From Bedellia somnulentella (Eukaryota > Arthropoda > Insecta > Lepidoptera > Bedelliidae), in NCBI GenBank assembly GCA_963576735.1, contig CAUYWD010000155.1, forward strand, positions 1 through 64,000: a DNA stretch of 64,000 nt, given 5' to 3'. The position numbers and the translations under genes are program-made. Positions 40,149 to 51,295 of the stretch are shown in pieces (the first letter of the stretch is position 1; the number at the start of each line of letters is the position of its first letter). The notes below the pieces were generated by a model, which made no database searches, was not told the origin of the DNA, and saw only the letters and a program-made list of their open reading frames with translations.

Positions 40149-40744
40149 CTGAAAATGAAAATCACATTTAATTAATAAACCTACATTAATTGAAACAACT
40201 ATTGATTTTCGGATATTTTAATCGCGTGTTATTACATTATTTTTAAAACCCGACGTTTCGAAAACTTTTCAGTTATCATGGTCACGGGAAGACTGAGGTG
40301 TTATTTGTCATTATCAGTGATCGGAGTAGGCAGAGCTATTTTATGTACTTGCCATATGAAAGAATAATATGGATACTCCCCGAATCCCGGGATTTCTTTT
40401 TTAAGTAGAATAATAATAAAAATCTGTTTACGTCTTAGGGAGTAATGAAAGCATACACTTCCTATAATTAAAAGGACGGGTTTAAGGATAATGTAATAAA
40501 TAGATAGAAACTTGATACGTTAAACCACATATATTTTTATATTTATACAAAAATCAACATCAGTTTTAATTCTGAAGTTGTACTCGAACATAATACAAAT
40601 TATTTATTCCTCAAAAATCTAAACATGATTGAAAATAACAAACTATTTGTATTTAACAACAATATAATCTTAATTAAAATGACCAACACGATTAAACAAT
40701 AATTAAGTTATTGAAACAAAAAAAAAACAATGGTCTATTTCTTG

Positions 40745-41109
40745 CGACATGATAGTCCAGTGGGTAGAACACCCGCCCTAAAAACAGAAGGGCGTGAGTT
40801 CCAATCCTGGGACGGGCCTACACCAATTTGTCTTTTCTAAAGTCATATGTGTGGTTAATTTATCATGGTTGCTAACGGTGAGGGAAAACATCGTGAGGAA
40901 ACCCACATGGCTGAGTTGTACTTAGTCATGTGACAGTGTATTCGTACAAAACGGCGATAGGCCTGCCCCCTATCACGTGAGTACACTGTCTAAGCAAAAC
41001 GTGGGTACCTTCTCTGGAAAACTAGATGGCGCTTGCCATGTGAGTTCAGGAGTATTGGTACCTCTGCCAACCCCTTCGGGGATAAACGGCGTGAACGTTT
41101 ATGTTTATG
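40745..41109 (+). repeat. SINE B, full length, inside the foldback element
   Basis: Complete copy with 11-base duplication TCTATTTCTTG (40734-40744, 41110-41120). Confidence 0.9.
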
Positions 41110-41269
41110 TCTATTTCTTGGTCGATCGGTCGTTGGTTTATACTTATTGATAAAAATAATTATAATAATCGAATCCCGGAGTATTATTCGGAATCCCGTG
41201 GAATATCCATATTAACATCAATGTTTGCGGTCAATGAACCTAAATCGCTCTACCTACTCCGATCAGTGG

Positions 41270-41504
41270 TCATTATACAGTACTATAAAATTATTAATAC
41301 TAACTACCTTCATAAAATTTTAAGTTACATTTGCGTTTAATATTTGCTATGTACAAAAAGAGCTAATGTTATCTGGAGTCTTGCTAGTGTTCTTCCCTCG
41401 CTTAACATTAGCTCTTTTTGTACATAGCAAATATTAAACGCAAATGTAACTTAAAATTTTATGAAGGTAGTTAGTATCAATAATTTTATAGTACTGTATA
41501 ATGA
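41270..41504. mobile_element. Perfect-hairpin MITE nested in the foldback arm
   Basis: Two arms of about 100 bases, nearly perfect complements (start TCATTATACAGTACTATAAA), around a loop of about 31 bases (41372-41403). It interrupts the right arm of the outer element. Confidence 0.7.
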
Positions 41505-42126
41505 CAAATAACACCTCAGTCTTCCCGTGACCATGATAACTGAAAAGTTTTCGAAACGTCGGTTTTTAAAAATAATGTAATAACACGCGATTAAAATATC
41601 CGAAAATCAATAGTTGTTTCAATTATAATGTGCAATCGTGAAAATCTTAGAAAATACTACCTACAATAATACAGACACACAGATCGACATACACCTAGCA
41701 AAGTAAGATTATGAGTTGTGGTAAGGGATACAACTCGAACATACATTTAATAACATACAATGCAAATATAGAGGAAGATCCCAGAGCGATAAGACATAAC
41801 TTATTTTCTAAAAGATGAAACTTTAAGTTCTCAGTAGTGTCTCATGTACTCTGTATACCTGCGTGTTTGTGAAGTTTGCACAGTGACACCTGGGCAGGTA
41901 CCAGGTGCGAAAGGTGACTAAAAATAAGAGTAACTTTACTTAAATTTAGATGGCTGATTTTTAGATATATTTTATAGAATATCATTCTCAAATAGTATGG
42001 CAAGTATCAGACACTTTTCATGGACCAAAACTTTTGTCAGACGCTTTAAAGCTCCACCAAAAATAAATGAACTTCACTTATTTTTTAATGTCTTAAAAAC
42101 ATTATCATAATTATATTATAACATAC

Positions 42127-42239
42127 CTCATCCAAAGGATTAATAGGTCCACTAACTATCGATTCGGTCAACGTATCGTCCGTTTCGTCATCAGTGGGTA
42201 CGTCGTAGAACTCTTCACTGTCCATTTCACTTTCGGTAC
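42127..42239 (-). CDS. RMDN-like exon 4 (FFAT motif)
   Basis: Acceptor GTCAAAG, donor GTATGT. Completes a Gly codon, then TESEMDSEEFYDVPTDDETD and ends INPLDE in phase 0. The EFYDVPT core sits in an acidic run, as VAP-binding FFAT motifs do. Confidence 0.7.
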
Positions 42240-45200
42240 CTTTGACATACACACATAAATAAGTACAGAGTTTGTGTGTGTGTGTGTGTATGCACAGAAT
42301 TATTATGCGTACACTACAAATAAGTAAAACGCAGTCCGGATTTCCTCTTGTTATGTTTTAACTCAATTCTAACATTATTTTTAATGAAATAAATACATAC
42401 ACTCACGGCTATAAATCCCTAGAAGGGGTAGCCAGAGTTAAGGAATTAGAAATTCCTCAGCCACCTTCGGAAGTTGCGTGGGGGAAATATGGTGGAATAA
42501 AGGTTGTTGGTGATGGGTCTCCAACCGCATCGCCCAAAAATCCCTTAAAAAGCCCCAATACCGTAAGTCGCCTCTTACGTAGACACGCCGGAGGAAATAG
42601 GGTAGTGCTATTTTAAGCCGACACTACACAGCAAATAGACTTGATAGATAAAATATCTAATATGATTTCATTTTACTTTACATTTCAATGGAATGAACAG
42701 TTTTGACCCCATCTAACTGCCCAAAGGTAAATAATGGCGAGACTATATGTGTATTCAATGTACAGTTTTATTACATACATATTCTCACGCCGTTAATTCC
42801 CATTGGGGTAGGCAGAGACTATCGATCGCCACTTTGTACGATCCTGGCAAACCTCTCTGGCTTCGTTTACATCCATCAATCTTTTCATACATGCTCTTTT
42901 ATTCTTCATACTGCGGACACCTGCCTTTTTGAGCACATTTTCTATTTGATCCAAATGTGTCCTCCGAGGTCGTCCTCTACTAACATTACCTTCCACATTG
43001 GCTTTATATATCTCTTTCACCAATTTACTGTCATCTATCCTCTCTATGTGCCCAAACCATCTCAACATTCCTTTTTCTATCTTTCTTACAATATCATCTT
43101 TTCCACCACACCTTTCACGAATCACATCATGCCTCACACATTTTTAGTTTTATTACATTATAAATATGTCGATACATACCAACAATAGATTGATAATCGG
43201 TAAAATACTCGGAATCAGACGCGTAATTCTTATCAGCTCCATCGACCGCATCGCCAGATGGCGATATCTTGGCTGGTTCCCGTCGTACTCGCTTCTTTAC
43301 TTTCACGCGGGGTAGTTGACTGGAAAGAATAGAATAAATAAAAGGCTTAGAATAACACAACCCCATTTCTACCCGTGGGTGATCGTAAGAGGCGACTAAG
43401 GGTATAGGAGCTTTTTAGGTGATTTTTGGGCGATGTGGTTGGAGACCCGTCACCAAAATCATTAATTATTACCATCTTTTCGCCATCAACTTCCAAAAGT
43501 GGCTGAGGAATTTCTCATTCCAAAGCTCTGGCTACCCCGTTAAGGGATTTATAGCCGCGAGTATATGTATGTATGAATATAAAATATGTACAGAACGTAG
43601 CTGTGTAGTTACTACCACGGCTTAGAGCAGGACTAACCTATTTATTCTCGCTGATGTTATAACGCCCGATTTCTGAATTGAGTATTAAAGCTGAGAACGA
43701 CTTAAGTATCGCTTTGTCTCATTCATTTGATAAGATTTCAATGCGACAGAACGATACTTAAGTTGTTCTCAGCTGGAATACTTAATTCAGAAATTGGGCG
43801 TAAAAAGCGAAACTTTTGGGGATTTTTAAGTGATTTTAGGATGAATCGGTTGGATACCCACCACCAACCATCCATTATTTTAAAACCTATTCCCCATTTC
43901 AACTTCCAAAAGTAATTGAGGAATTTCTTATACTGAAGCTTGGGCTATCCATTTTAAGAATTTATGGCTGTGAGTATAAGTATGTTTTTTTCTTCTATAA
44001 ATTATTTTCTTAGTTCTGTTTATTTTGTATACTTTTTTAGTGTTAGGTTTTTCTTTAATAATTCAATGTAAATATCGAAAAAGGCCACCCGCAATACAGG
44101 TTTTACCTAGTGCAGGGGCCATTGGAAAAATCACTATGTAATTCAAAATGCACAATAAACATTATTTTTTTTATTGTGTAAAAGCCGCTTGTTTCTTGCG
44201 TACACATGCTGACTGGTTGCCTTTTAGGTGGAAAAAATATCATTTTCTTCTTTTTAATTTGTAAATTATTTATTGATCAAATATTTTAGGAAATAATACA
44301 TAACTTGTCTTACCTTTTGGCTAATTGTTGTTTTTTTAACTCTGCCAAACTTGAAGAGAATACAGCCATTCTTTCTTCCAAATTTGTAACATTCTTCACT
44401 GAAAATTATCAATAATGTATATCTTTAATATGTAAACAATTAATGTTCTCTTAGCTGAGTAGTGTAGGCTTATAATGGCAATAAGACATTTCTTTCCACA
44501 GATGATATAATGCTAAGGGAATCAGAGATTTTTAAGTGATAGTCAAGCGAATGTGTCTAGACAAACATCACCAACAACTTTTATCTTTGTGCCACTCAAC
44601 TCTGAAAATGGGTTCAAGAATTTCAAGTAAGCCATGTGGCAGTGTAATCAAACAAAACGGCGATAGGCCTGCCCCCTATCATGTGAGTAAGCTGCCTAAG
44701 CAAAACATGGGTACCTACTTTGGACACTAGGGGCCCTATCACATGAGTTTAGAAGTATTGGTACCTCTGCCAACCTCTTCGGGGATAAACAGCGTGAATG
44801 TTTATGTTATGTATTTAAAGTTCTGAAGCTAACTTATTTTATGATTTATAGCTGAGAGTATGTGCACGTATGTTTTAACGCCAACTAAACCAAAATCAGA
44901 AAAAAAGAAAAACTTGATTCAGTGCAAAGGGAAATACAACAAATAAAAATCATAGTGCTAAACAATAACTACAAAAGAATATAAGTAAAGATACAGACAG
45001 AAAAAGTAGTGGAGTAAGTGTTTATAAGGAACAAAGTTAATTAGTTATTTGTATGAGACATAATATATGGCAAAATGCTGGATCACTTTATACATTTCCA
45101 CCTCAATTCAAGGTATAGGGGGTCTGAAGGTTCTGGAGTGACACAGTACATACATACATACATATACTCACAGCTATGAATCCCTAGAAAGGGTAGCCAG

Positions 45201-46821
45201 ATCTAAGGAATTCAAAATTCCTCAGCCACTTTTGGAAAAATTGAGTGGGGAAAAGATGGTTGAATAAAGGTTGTTGGTGATGGGTCTCCAACCGAATCCC
45301 CCAAAAATCACTTAAACGCCACAATACTGTTATTCGCCTCTTACTTACACCCACTGGAGGAAATGGGGTAGTGCTATTCTAAGCCGACACTACACAGCAA
45401 ATGAAAATGTAAATTACACAGTGTGGGTAAGATATACAGAGAGGAGACCAATTTCTTAGTGAGGGTCATAGGTAGCTGAAGGCTCTGCAGATCAGCAGTA
45501 GGCCTATGTCCAGCAGTCAATATCTACTGGCTAATAATGTTTAATTTGGTTAGTATTGCAAAATGACATGAATTACAATACAGTAAAAAAACACCTGACT
45601 AAGGCGGGAAAACACAATAAATTATTTAATTATCAATTGACATGTTTATATCTAATTAACTAAAGTCAATAAATTGAATGCAAGCATTCAGAAAACCAAT
45701 TTGTACTATAAATTATTCTATGCAGTTGAATGAACTTTAAATAAATTAAATATAGTTATAGTTTAAATCTTTTTGTTCATGAAAACCTCATGTGGGGATT
45801 ATTACTAATAAATAAAGAATAAATAAAGGAAAGAAATGTGTTGTAGAGAATGCTTTTAGGTCTGTGTAGTATTGAAACTCAATTCATCAAAATTTTGACA
45901 TAGGTCACTGTAGTATTAAGCGTGCAATATATTCATGGCTAGAAATCCTTAGACAGGGTAGTCAGAGCTACAGAATAAGAAATACCTCAGCCAATTACAG
46001 AAGTAGCAAAAACAATTTTGCTAATAATGGGTCTAACTACATAACCCAAACATAACTTACAAAGTTGCAATACCTCCTCTTAAGAATATCTACAAAAAGA
46101 AAAGGGGTAGTGCTATGCTAACACTACACAGCATCTTACAAAATAAGGTTTATAACAAATTTAATTCTGCAGTCAGCCTGCGGATATGTTTTTTCTGATT
46201 CAAACTGAGGGCATTAGATATTATAAATGTTTATTTGTTAGTCTTGGATGTTATTTGTATGTGTCTTATTAGTATGAAATAAATTTAAAGTCATTACGCC
46301 TTGTAACACATCTTTATGGCACTTTTCTAGAGATTTACTTGAAATGTGTGTATGCACAGACTATGATCTATGTGTTTTAGATCATATATATATATATATA
46401 TATAAGCTAAGGTGTAAACGCCTGTGTGCCTATACAGTCAATTTTTATCAGGTTTATAGAATAGAATAGAAAACTCTTTATTGTACATCACAGATAAAGA
46501 CATTTTATACAGATTATTTCTTAAATAGAAGTACAAGTGGCAGTCTTATTGCTTAAGGCAATCTCTTCCAGACCTTTGAATGGTGAGATCAGTATGTTGA
46601 TATAAAACAATAGGGTAGATGTACAAGAAATAATGGAATGGGAGTACTACTAACTAGAAGATTTATCTATAAGAGCTCAGAGCTACAGTAATAATACAAT
46701 ACTTACTTATCATAGCCTCTCGTCGTTTAGAATTTATATGTTCATAAATATACATTCCCGCTACACCAACAATGCTCACAAGTGCAGCTCCATAAAATAG
46801 TCTGTTAGATAGACTCTCCAT
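42127..46821 (-). CDS. RMDN3/PTPIP51-like protein, N-terminal exons
   Basis: Four minus-strand exons with GT/AG borders and matching phases: 46821-46707, 44398-44314, 43319-43180, 42239-42127, together 151 residues. ATG 46821 is the first codon of MESLSNRLFYGAALVSIVG. Residues 8-26 form one membrane anchor. Residues 40-65 are a heptad-like helix (VTNLEERMAVFSSSLAELKK). A basic run KVKKRVRREP follows. Then come EYFTDYQ (104-110) and EFYDVPT (123-129) in an acidic setting, both FFAT-like. This order matches RMDN3/PTPIP51, an outer mitochondrial membrane protein that binds ER VAP proteins. The C-terminal TPR domain is not found in the window. Another tail-less tether protein is possible. Confidence 0.6.
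42394..42632 (-). repeat. Family A element in an RMDN-like intron
   Basis: Near-complete copy, same transcription direction as the host gene is minus and the repeat is antisense to +, so both read the same way. Confidence 0.85.
42772..43137 (-). repeat. LINE D 3' end (C-terminal coding plus tail)
   Basis: Encodes KDDIVRKIEKGMLRWFGHIE to WRSIVSAYP and then the 3' UTR GGGAATTAACGGCGTGAGAA with a (TATG)n tail. This is the best view of the LINE D 3' end in the window. It lies in the intron between RMDN-like exons 3 and 4. Confidence 0.85.
43180..43319 (-). CDS. RMDN-like exon 3 (basic run and phospho-FFAT-like motif)
   Basis: Acceptor TTTCCAG, donor GTATGT. One base completes Ser, then QLPRVKVKKRVRREP and ASDSEYFTDYQSIV; one G is left for the next exon. 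Confidence 0.7.
43346..43577 (+). repeat. Family A element, 5'-truncated
   Basis: From GGCTTAGAATAACACAACCC to the TATGTATG tail, 27 bases upstream (in genomic order, beyond) of RMDN-like exon 3's acceptor. Confidence 0.75.
43599..43986 (+). repeat. Diverged family A copy interrupted by a small MITE
   Basis: A 5' part (GCTGTGTAGTTACTACCACG) and a 3' part (ATCGGTTGGATACCCACCAC to GGCTGTGAGTATAAGTATG) are separated by the hairpin at 43662-43801. Confidence 0.6.
43662..43801. mobile_element. Hairpin MITE, 140 bp
   Basis: Inverted arms of about 57 bases starting ACGCCCGATTTCTGAATT and ending AATTCAGAAATTGGGCGT. Flanks TATAA and TAAAA do not settle the duplication. Inserted into family A. Confidence 0.7.
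44314..44398 (-). CDS. RMDN-like exon 2 (coiled coil)
   Basis: Acceptor AATTTTCAG, donor GTAAGA. Completes a Met codon, then KNVTNLEERMAVFSSSLAEL; two bases AG are carried to the next exon to make Ser. Confidence 0.7.
44453..44876 (+). repeat. Diverged family A copy split by SINE B
   Basis: Old family A sequence before about 44630 and after about 44812; the tail resumes with TTTATAGCTGAGAGTATGTG. Confidence 0.6.
44630..44812 (+). repeat. SINE B, head missing
   Basis: Body and 3' end only (GCCATGTGGCAGTG to CGTGAATGTTTATG). Confidence 0.75.
45149..45398 (-). repeat. Family A element, antisense
   Basis: Complete length, in the first RMDN-like intron. Confidence 0.85.
45450..45540 (+). repeat. 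Degenerate LINE 3' end
   Basis: The text CAGCAGTAGGCCTATGTCCA resembles a 3' UTR motif widespread in lepidopteran RTE-like elements. No coding sequence. Confidence 0.3.
45785..45835 (+). repeat. Fragment of the palindromic tRNA-like family
   Basis: CCTCATGTGGGGATTATTAC then TAATAAATAAAGAATAAATA and AGGAAAG, identical to the arm at 17859; the tRNA core is missing. Confidence 0.6.
45926..46134 (-). repeat. Family A, strongly diverged
   Basis: Recognisable only by GGGTAGTCAGAGCTACAGAA and GCTAACACTACACAGC. Confidence 0.55.
46461..46600 (-). repeat. LINE/SINE 3' end (family G), second copy
   Basis: Shares ACTCTTTATTGTACATC and GTACAAGTGGCAGTCTTATT with 19885-20020. Confidence 0.5.
46707..46821 (-). 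CDS. RMDN-like exon 1 (start codon and membrane anchor)
   Basis: ATG at 46821, donor GTAAGT at 46706. Encodes 38 residues with a 19-residue hydrophobic span followed by KRR, as in signal-anchored outer-membrane or ER proteins. The upstream 46822-47281 is AT-rich and should hold the promoter; no motif is distinctive. Confidence 0.7.
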
Positions 46822-47358
46822 AGTAGATGGTTAAGAAAATTAATACCGTAGTTTTTTTAGGTTATAGTACGATTGAAGTTATCACAATCGATTGTATAAT
46901 TTGGTTCAATGTTCTGTTTGTAATCGTAACGCTATATAAACACGTTGTTAACGATATTATGCAAGATAATTGAAAAACATTAGCTTGATATACAAAACAT
47001 CTGCGTCAGATTTAAGTAATTTCCTATTTACAGTGAGTTCCGATTCCAGTGCCATATAAATTGATATTATAACTTTAAAAAACTTCTTTTTTGTATGTAA
47101 ACTGAATTAGAATTTATATATTTATGTGTAATGCAATGCAATTCGCGAAATTTTCACAGTCACAGATTAAATAATAAAATTTAAAATCAAAATATTAAGC
47201 TGTTGCTATTGCTTTTATTTTATGGCAATTATGAACCACATTTCTACCAACGTTGCATCAATTTATGCTAATTAAAGCAAGCAATACAAGTATAACTAAA
47301 GTCGTATTTTTAAACAAAGATAGTAAACTGACAGATCGATATGTCAAATCCTAAAATA

Positions 47359-47594
47359 CATACATACATATACTCACGGCTATATTTCCCTAGAAGGGGT
47401 AACCAGAGCTAAGGAATTATAAATTCCTCAGCCACTTTTGGTGGGGAAAAGGCGGTAAAATAAAGGTTTTTGGTGATGGGTCTCCAACCGCGTCGCCCAA
47501 AAATCCAATAAAAAGCCCCAATACCCTTAGTCGCCTCTTACGACACCCGTGGGTAGAAAGGGGTAGCGACATTCTAAGCCGGCACTACACGGCA
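47359..47594 (-). repeat. Family A element with clear target duplication
   Basis: Full copy bordered by AAATCCTAAAATA at 47346-47358 and 47595-47607 (13 bases). This is the strongest evidence in the window that family A moves by retrotransposition. Confidence 0.9.
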
Positions 47595-48076
47595 AAATCC
47601 TAAAATAATCTTACCAACTTATCAACCGTAGCCGTAGTGAGAAAATTATGTAATCGAATAATTGAACGAATAAACTGAGTTATATTATTACTAATGAATT
47701 TAGAATAAACTGAGCTGTTTGTTTGTGTATGTTTTATTTAAAGGTTCTCAAGGCAGTCAATGATGATCCTGATTTGCCAAACTTCTCCTGGTCAACAATG
47801 AGGAAAATTTTAAAACACCTCAATTTCAATTATATCTCTAAGAGAAGGAAGAGTATATTCGTCGACAAGCCGGAAATCGTGTTATGGCGTCACAGTTAAC
47901 TACAAAAAATCGGAGAGTATAGAAAAGAGGGAAGGGAAATTTATTACCAAGATGAGACCTGGGTAAATGAAGGTACAAACAATTATTTATTCTTTATTAT
48001 GGGTCATATTTTGAGTCTATGTAGTAAAAGCCTTATTTCATGTGAATACCTATATAGTATTAAAGTATATATATAG

Positions 48077-48445
48077 CGACATGATAGTCCAGTGGGTAAG
48101 AACACCCGCCCGAAAAACAGAAGGGCGTGAGTTCCAATCCTGGGACGGGCCTACACCAATTTGTCTTTTCTAAAGTCATATGTGTGGTTAATTTATCATG
48201 GTTGCTAACGGTGAGGGAAAACATCGTGAGGAAACCCACATGGCTGAGTTGTACTTAGTCATGTGACAGTGTATTCGTACAAAACGGCGATAGGCCTGCC
48301 CCCTATCACGTGAGTACACTGTCTAAGCAAAACGTGGGTACCTTCTCTGGAAACTAGATGGCGCTTGCCATGTGAGTTCAGGAGTATTGGTACCTCTGCC
48401 AACCCCTTCGGGGATAAAACGGCGTGAACGTTTATGTTATGTTAT

Positions 48446-48452
<7 letters not shown>
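48077..48452 (+). repeat. SINE B, full length, in the transposase intron
   Basis: Complete copy with Pol III boxes, followed directly by a TA run. Confidence 0.85.

Positions 48453-48519
<67 letters not shown>
48451..48519. repeat. TA microsatellite, about 70 bases
   Basis: Pure (TA)n continuing from the (TTATG)n tail of SINE B. Confidence 0.95.
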
Positions 48520-48523
<4 letters not shown>

Positions 48524-50144
48524 GTTGATTCAGGTCATACGGCGAAAAAAGCTTGGGTAGATTGTGCTATTCAATCATCCCGTCAAGCTTTCTTGTCAAG
48601 CTTGGATGGATTAAGCACAGGTCTCAAAACTCCTTCTGGCAAGGGTAAACGTCTTATCATTAGCCATATAGGCGGGGTAGATGGATTTTTACAAGACGGT
48701 CTACTCATGTTCGAAGCGAAAACGGGTAAAGAAGATTACCATCAAGTAATGAACGCAGAGTACTTTGAAAATTGGTTTAGGAGTATTTTGTTAAAATTAA
48801 AACCAAACTCAATTGTTGTCATGGATAACGCCCCCTACCACTCAAGGAAGGTAGAAGTGGTTCCGAAAATGTCGTGGACAAAACTCAGAATCCAGGATTG
48901 GCTGCGAAACAAAGAAATTTCATTTCACCCGGAAATGATCAAGGCATATCTGATGGAGTAGGTAGTATAAAATAAATTTCCCAGAAAAATATGCCGTCGA
49001 TGAGATGGCGGCGGCGCACGGAATCACCGTTCTTCGCTTGCCGCCCTACAATTGTGAGCTCAACCCTATTGAGTTGGTTTGGGCGCAAGTGAAGGGCTAT
49101 GTAGCAGACAATAATAAATCTTTTAAATTAAAAGATGTAAAAAACCTCTTTGAAGTAGGTCTGCTTGAGGTGACTCCGGAAAAATGGAGCATCATCTCGA
49201 CCGCCGGATAGATGATATCGGAGATAGATTTTTAATTAATGTGTGTGATGATGAAGACAGTACATCTGATTTTGTGGAATCTGACTCAGAATAAAGAATT
49301 ATTATCGGTAAATCTGCTTACTTAGTTTTATTTGTTCTGTAATCTTGAATTATATAAATTATCAAAATAGGCTGCAACAAGTAAGTAAAGTATAATATAA
49401 GCAACTTATTCAATAACTTATTGTGAAGGAATTCATAAATTCACTAACTGTACTTCACGATTTATTACCTCAGCACTATTTTTTTAGGACGAAAAGTTGG
49501 CAACATCCAATATGTCAGTCAGTTTACTATCTTTGTTTAAAAATACGACTACAGATCCACAATCTTTTCTTGGCCGGTAAGGGCGTCGCTGTCATCGATA
49601 TTTGTATTGCCAGTAAATAAAAAATAACCATTATAAAGGAAATAATTTTACATCATACAGGGTAATTTATGTAGTACAGTATTGAAATGCCTTAATAAAA
49701 CAAATTATGTAATATTCATTTCATTATTAACTAGTTGCTATGTAGTGTCGGCTTAGAATAGCACTACCCCATTTCTGCCGGTGGGTATACGTAAGGGGCC
49801 GTTCAAATATTACGTAAGCAGATTTATTACAATTATTTACCCCCCCATCCCCCTTGCCAGCAAAAGTAAGCAAATCTCTTACCCCCTCCCCTTTGCTTAC
49901 GTAAACATTTTTAATTTTTTTTTATATTATAATGTTATTATTATAATTTTAAAAATAAGAAAAAAGATTTAGGATAGAGATTAGATTTGACACAAGAAAC
50001 TGATACAAGAATTTTTGTCCCTCACTCAATACATTTCCTACATTATCATCATATTATCATAATCATAATTCATGGTCTTTTCTTTGGTTTTTTTAATTTT
50101 TTTCTTTCTTTCCATGTTTTACTGGACCTGTATGTTTATGTTTT

Positions 50145-50400
50145 ATATAACATAACATAACATAAACGTTCACGTTGGCAGAGGTACCAATACTTCTGAA
50201 CTCACATGGCAGCGCCATCTAGTGTCCAGAGAAGGTACCCACGTTTTGCTTAGACAGTGTACTCACGTGATAGGGGGCAGGCCTATCGCCGTTTTGTACG
50301 AATACACTGTCACATGACTAAGTACAACTCAGCCATGTGGGTTTCCTCACAATGTTTTCCCTCACCGTTAACAACCATGATAAATTAACCACACATATGA
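50145..50400 (-). repeat. SINE B, head missing
   Basis: Tail (ACATAAC)n to CACACATATGAC; lacks the TTCGGGG hairpin segment near its 3' end. Confidence 0.75.
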
Positions 50401-50741
50401 CACATGTTTTATATGTTCTTTATAATATATATTTTTTTCTTTTTATAATGTACTTGCTGTTTTTTCATGGGCGATCGCCTTAATTTCGTTCTTTCTTTGT
50501 TTTGTAACTGATAACTGTGATCACCTGTCCCTGGCTTTGTAAAACAATTGTATGTTCTGTGCCATGTTTGTTAATAAATTACGAACATAACAATCTTATT
50601 TTAAATTTTTGGTACACATATTAAATTCAAATCCATGATTATAAGTTTTCGAAGACATTGGATTGCTTGGATTGCCGATCAGTGTTGCAAGTATGCTCAT
50701 CAGATTTTGGAATGTCTATGTTCGTTCTCAACCCAACTTAA

Positions 50742-50876
50742 CTCAAACATTCACACCGTATATCCCTGAATGAGGGGCAGGCCTATCGCCGTTTTGTATA
50801 AATATACTGTCATTTGACTAAGTACAACTTAGCCATGTGGGTATCCTTATGATGTTTTCCCTCACCGTTAACAACT
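50742..50876 (-). repeat. SINE B, diverged and deleted
   Basis: Body fragments GGGGCAGGCCTATCGCCG and TTTTCCCTCACCGTTAACAA with internal loss. Confidence 0.6.
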
Positions 50877-51295
50877 ATATTTGCTTTTCTATGAATTTTC
50901 TCGATGTGACAATTTAGTAACTTGACGGAAGCATGGTAATGACCACACGTTTTGCATGTTCGACTTTGGTTGTAAAATAAATATTGATGACGTAATCATC
51001 GTCTAGAGTCCCCTACCCCCTATGTCATCCAAAATAAGCAATACAAAGACCCCCCCACCCCTCCATAGTGCTTACGTAATACTTGAACGGCCCCTAAGAG
51101 GCGACTAACGGTATTGGGGTTTATAAGAGATTTTTTTGCGATGCGGTTGGAGACCCATCACCAATTATTTTCACCTATATTTTACCATCTTTACCCCACT
51201 CAACTTTCCAAAAGTGGCTGAGGAGTTTCTAATTCTTTAGCTCTGGCTACCCCTTCTAGGGATTTATAGCCGTGAGTATATGTATGTATGTATGT

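Larger units (their letters stand above)
40189..41623. mobile_element. Foldback element with about 120-bp inverted ends
   Basis: The arms at 40189-40312 and about 41502-41623 are complementary, beginning ATTGAAACAACTATTG. They are bordered by TA on each side, as for Tc1/mariner targets. The block GTGATCGGAGTAGGCAGAG (about 40319) is also inverted at about 41247. The interior contains SINE B and a second hairpin. No transposase. Confidence 0.65.
47744..49211 (+). pseudogene. DD82E-like transposase remnant with an intron-like gap
   Basis: Block 1 (47744-47972) reads LPNFSWSTMRKILKHLNFNY, has an in-frame TAA, and ends YYQDETWVNEG (first Asp). Block 2 (48534 on) continues HTAKKAWVDCAIQSSRQAFL, then VVMDNAPYHSRKVE (second Asp), is frameshifted near 48960, and resumes LPPYNCELNPIELVWAQVKG (Glu). 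About 81-82 residues separate the second Asp from the Glu of NPIE, as in the Sailor DD82E group. The blocks are joined by GT/AG borders (47973, 48533) that restore NEG-HTAKK. Dead by a stop and a frameshift. Confidence 0.65.
47300..49550 (+). mobile_element. IS630/Tc1-mariner group element, DD82E-like, decayed
   Basis: A perfect 33-base inverted pair (47300-47332 and 49518-49550) encloses a transposase remnant. Outer short matches (GCAATACAA at 47281 and TTGTATTGCC at about 49607) hint at longer ends. It contains a family A element and, in an intron-like gap, SINE B and a TA run. Confidence 0.6.
49795..51094. mobile_element. TIR element with 3-bp TAA duplication
   Basis: 1300 bp. Ends GGGGCCGTTCAAATATTACG and CGTAATACTTGAACGGCCCC are inverted, and each is followed inside by a C-rich run. 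TAA is duplicated (49792-49794, 51095-51097). No transposase. The 3-bp TWA target and G-rich ends suit PIF/Harbinger but do not prove it. It contains SINE B copies at 50145-50400 and 50742-50876. Confidence 0.75.
49739..51295 (+). repeat. Family A element split by a 1.3-kb transposon
   Basis: 5' part 49739-49794, 3' part 51095-51295. Joined at the shared TAA they rebuild the family sequence GTGGGTATACGTAAGAGGCG, giving an internal control for the inserted element's borders. Confidence 0.85.

Noticed and set aside
48372..48560. An open frame of repeated Ile-Tyr residues
   Set aside because: Translation of the TA microsatellite next to SINE B; not a gene.
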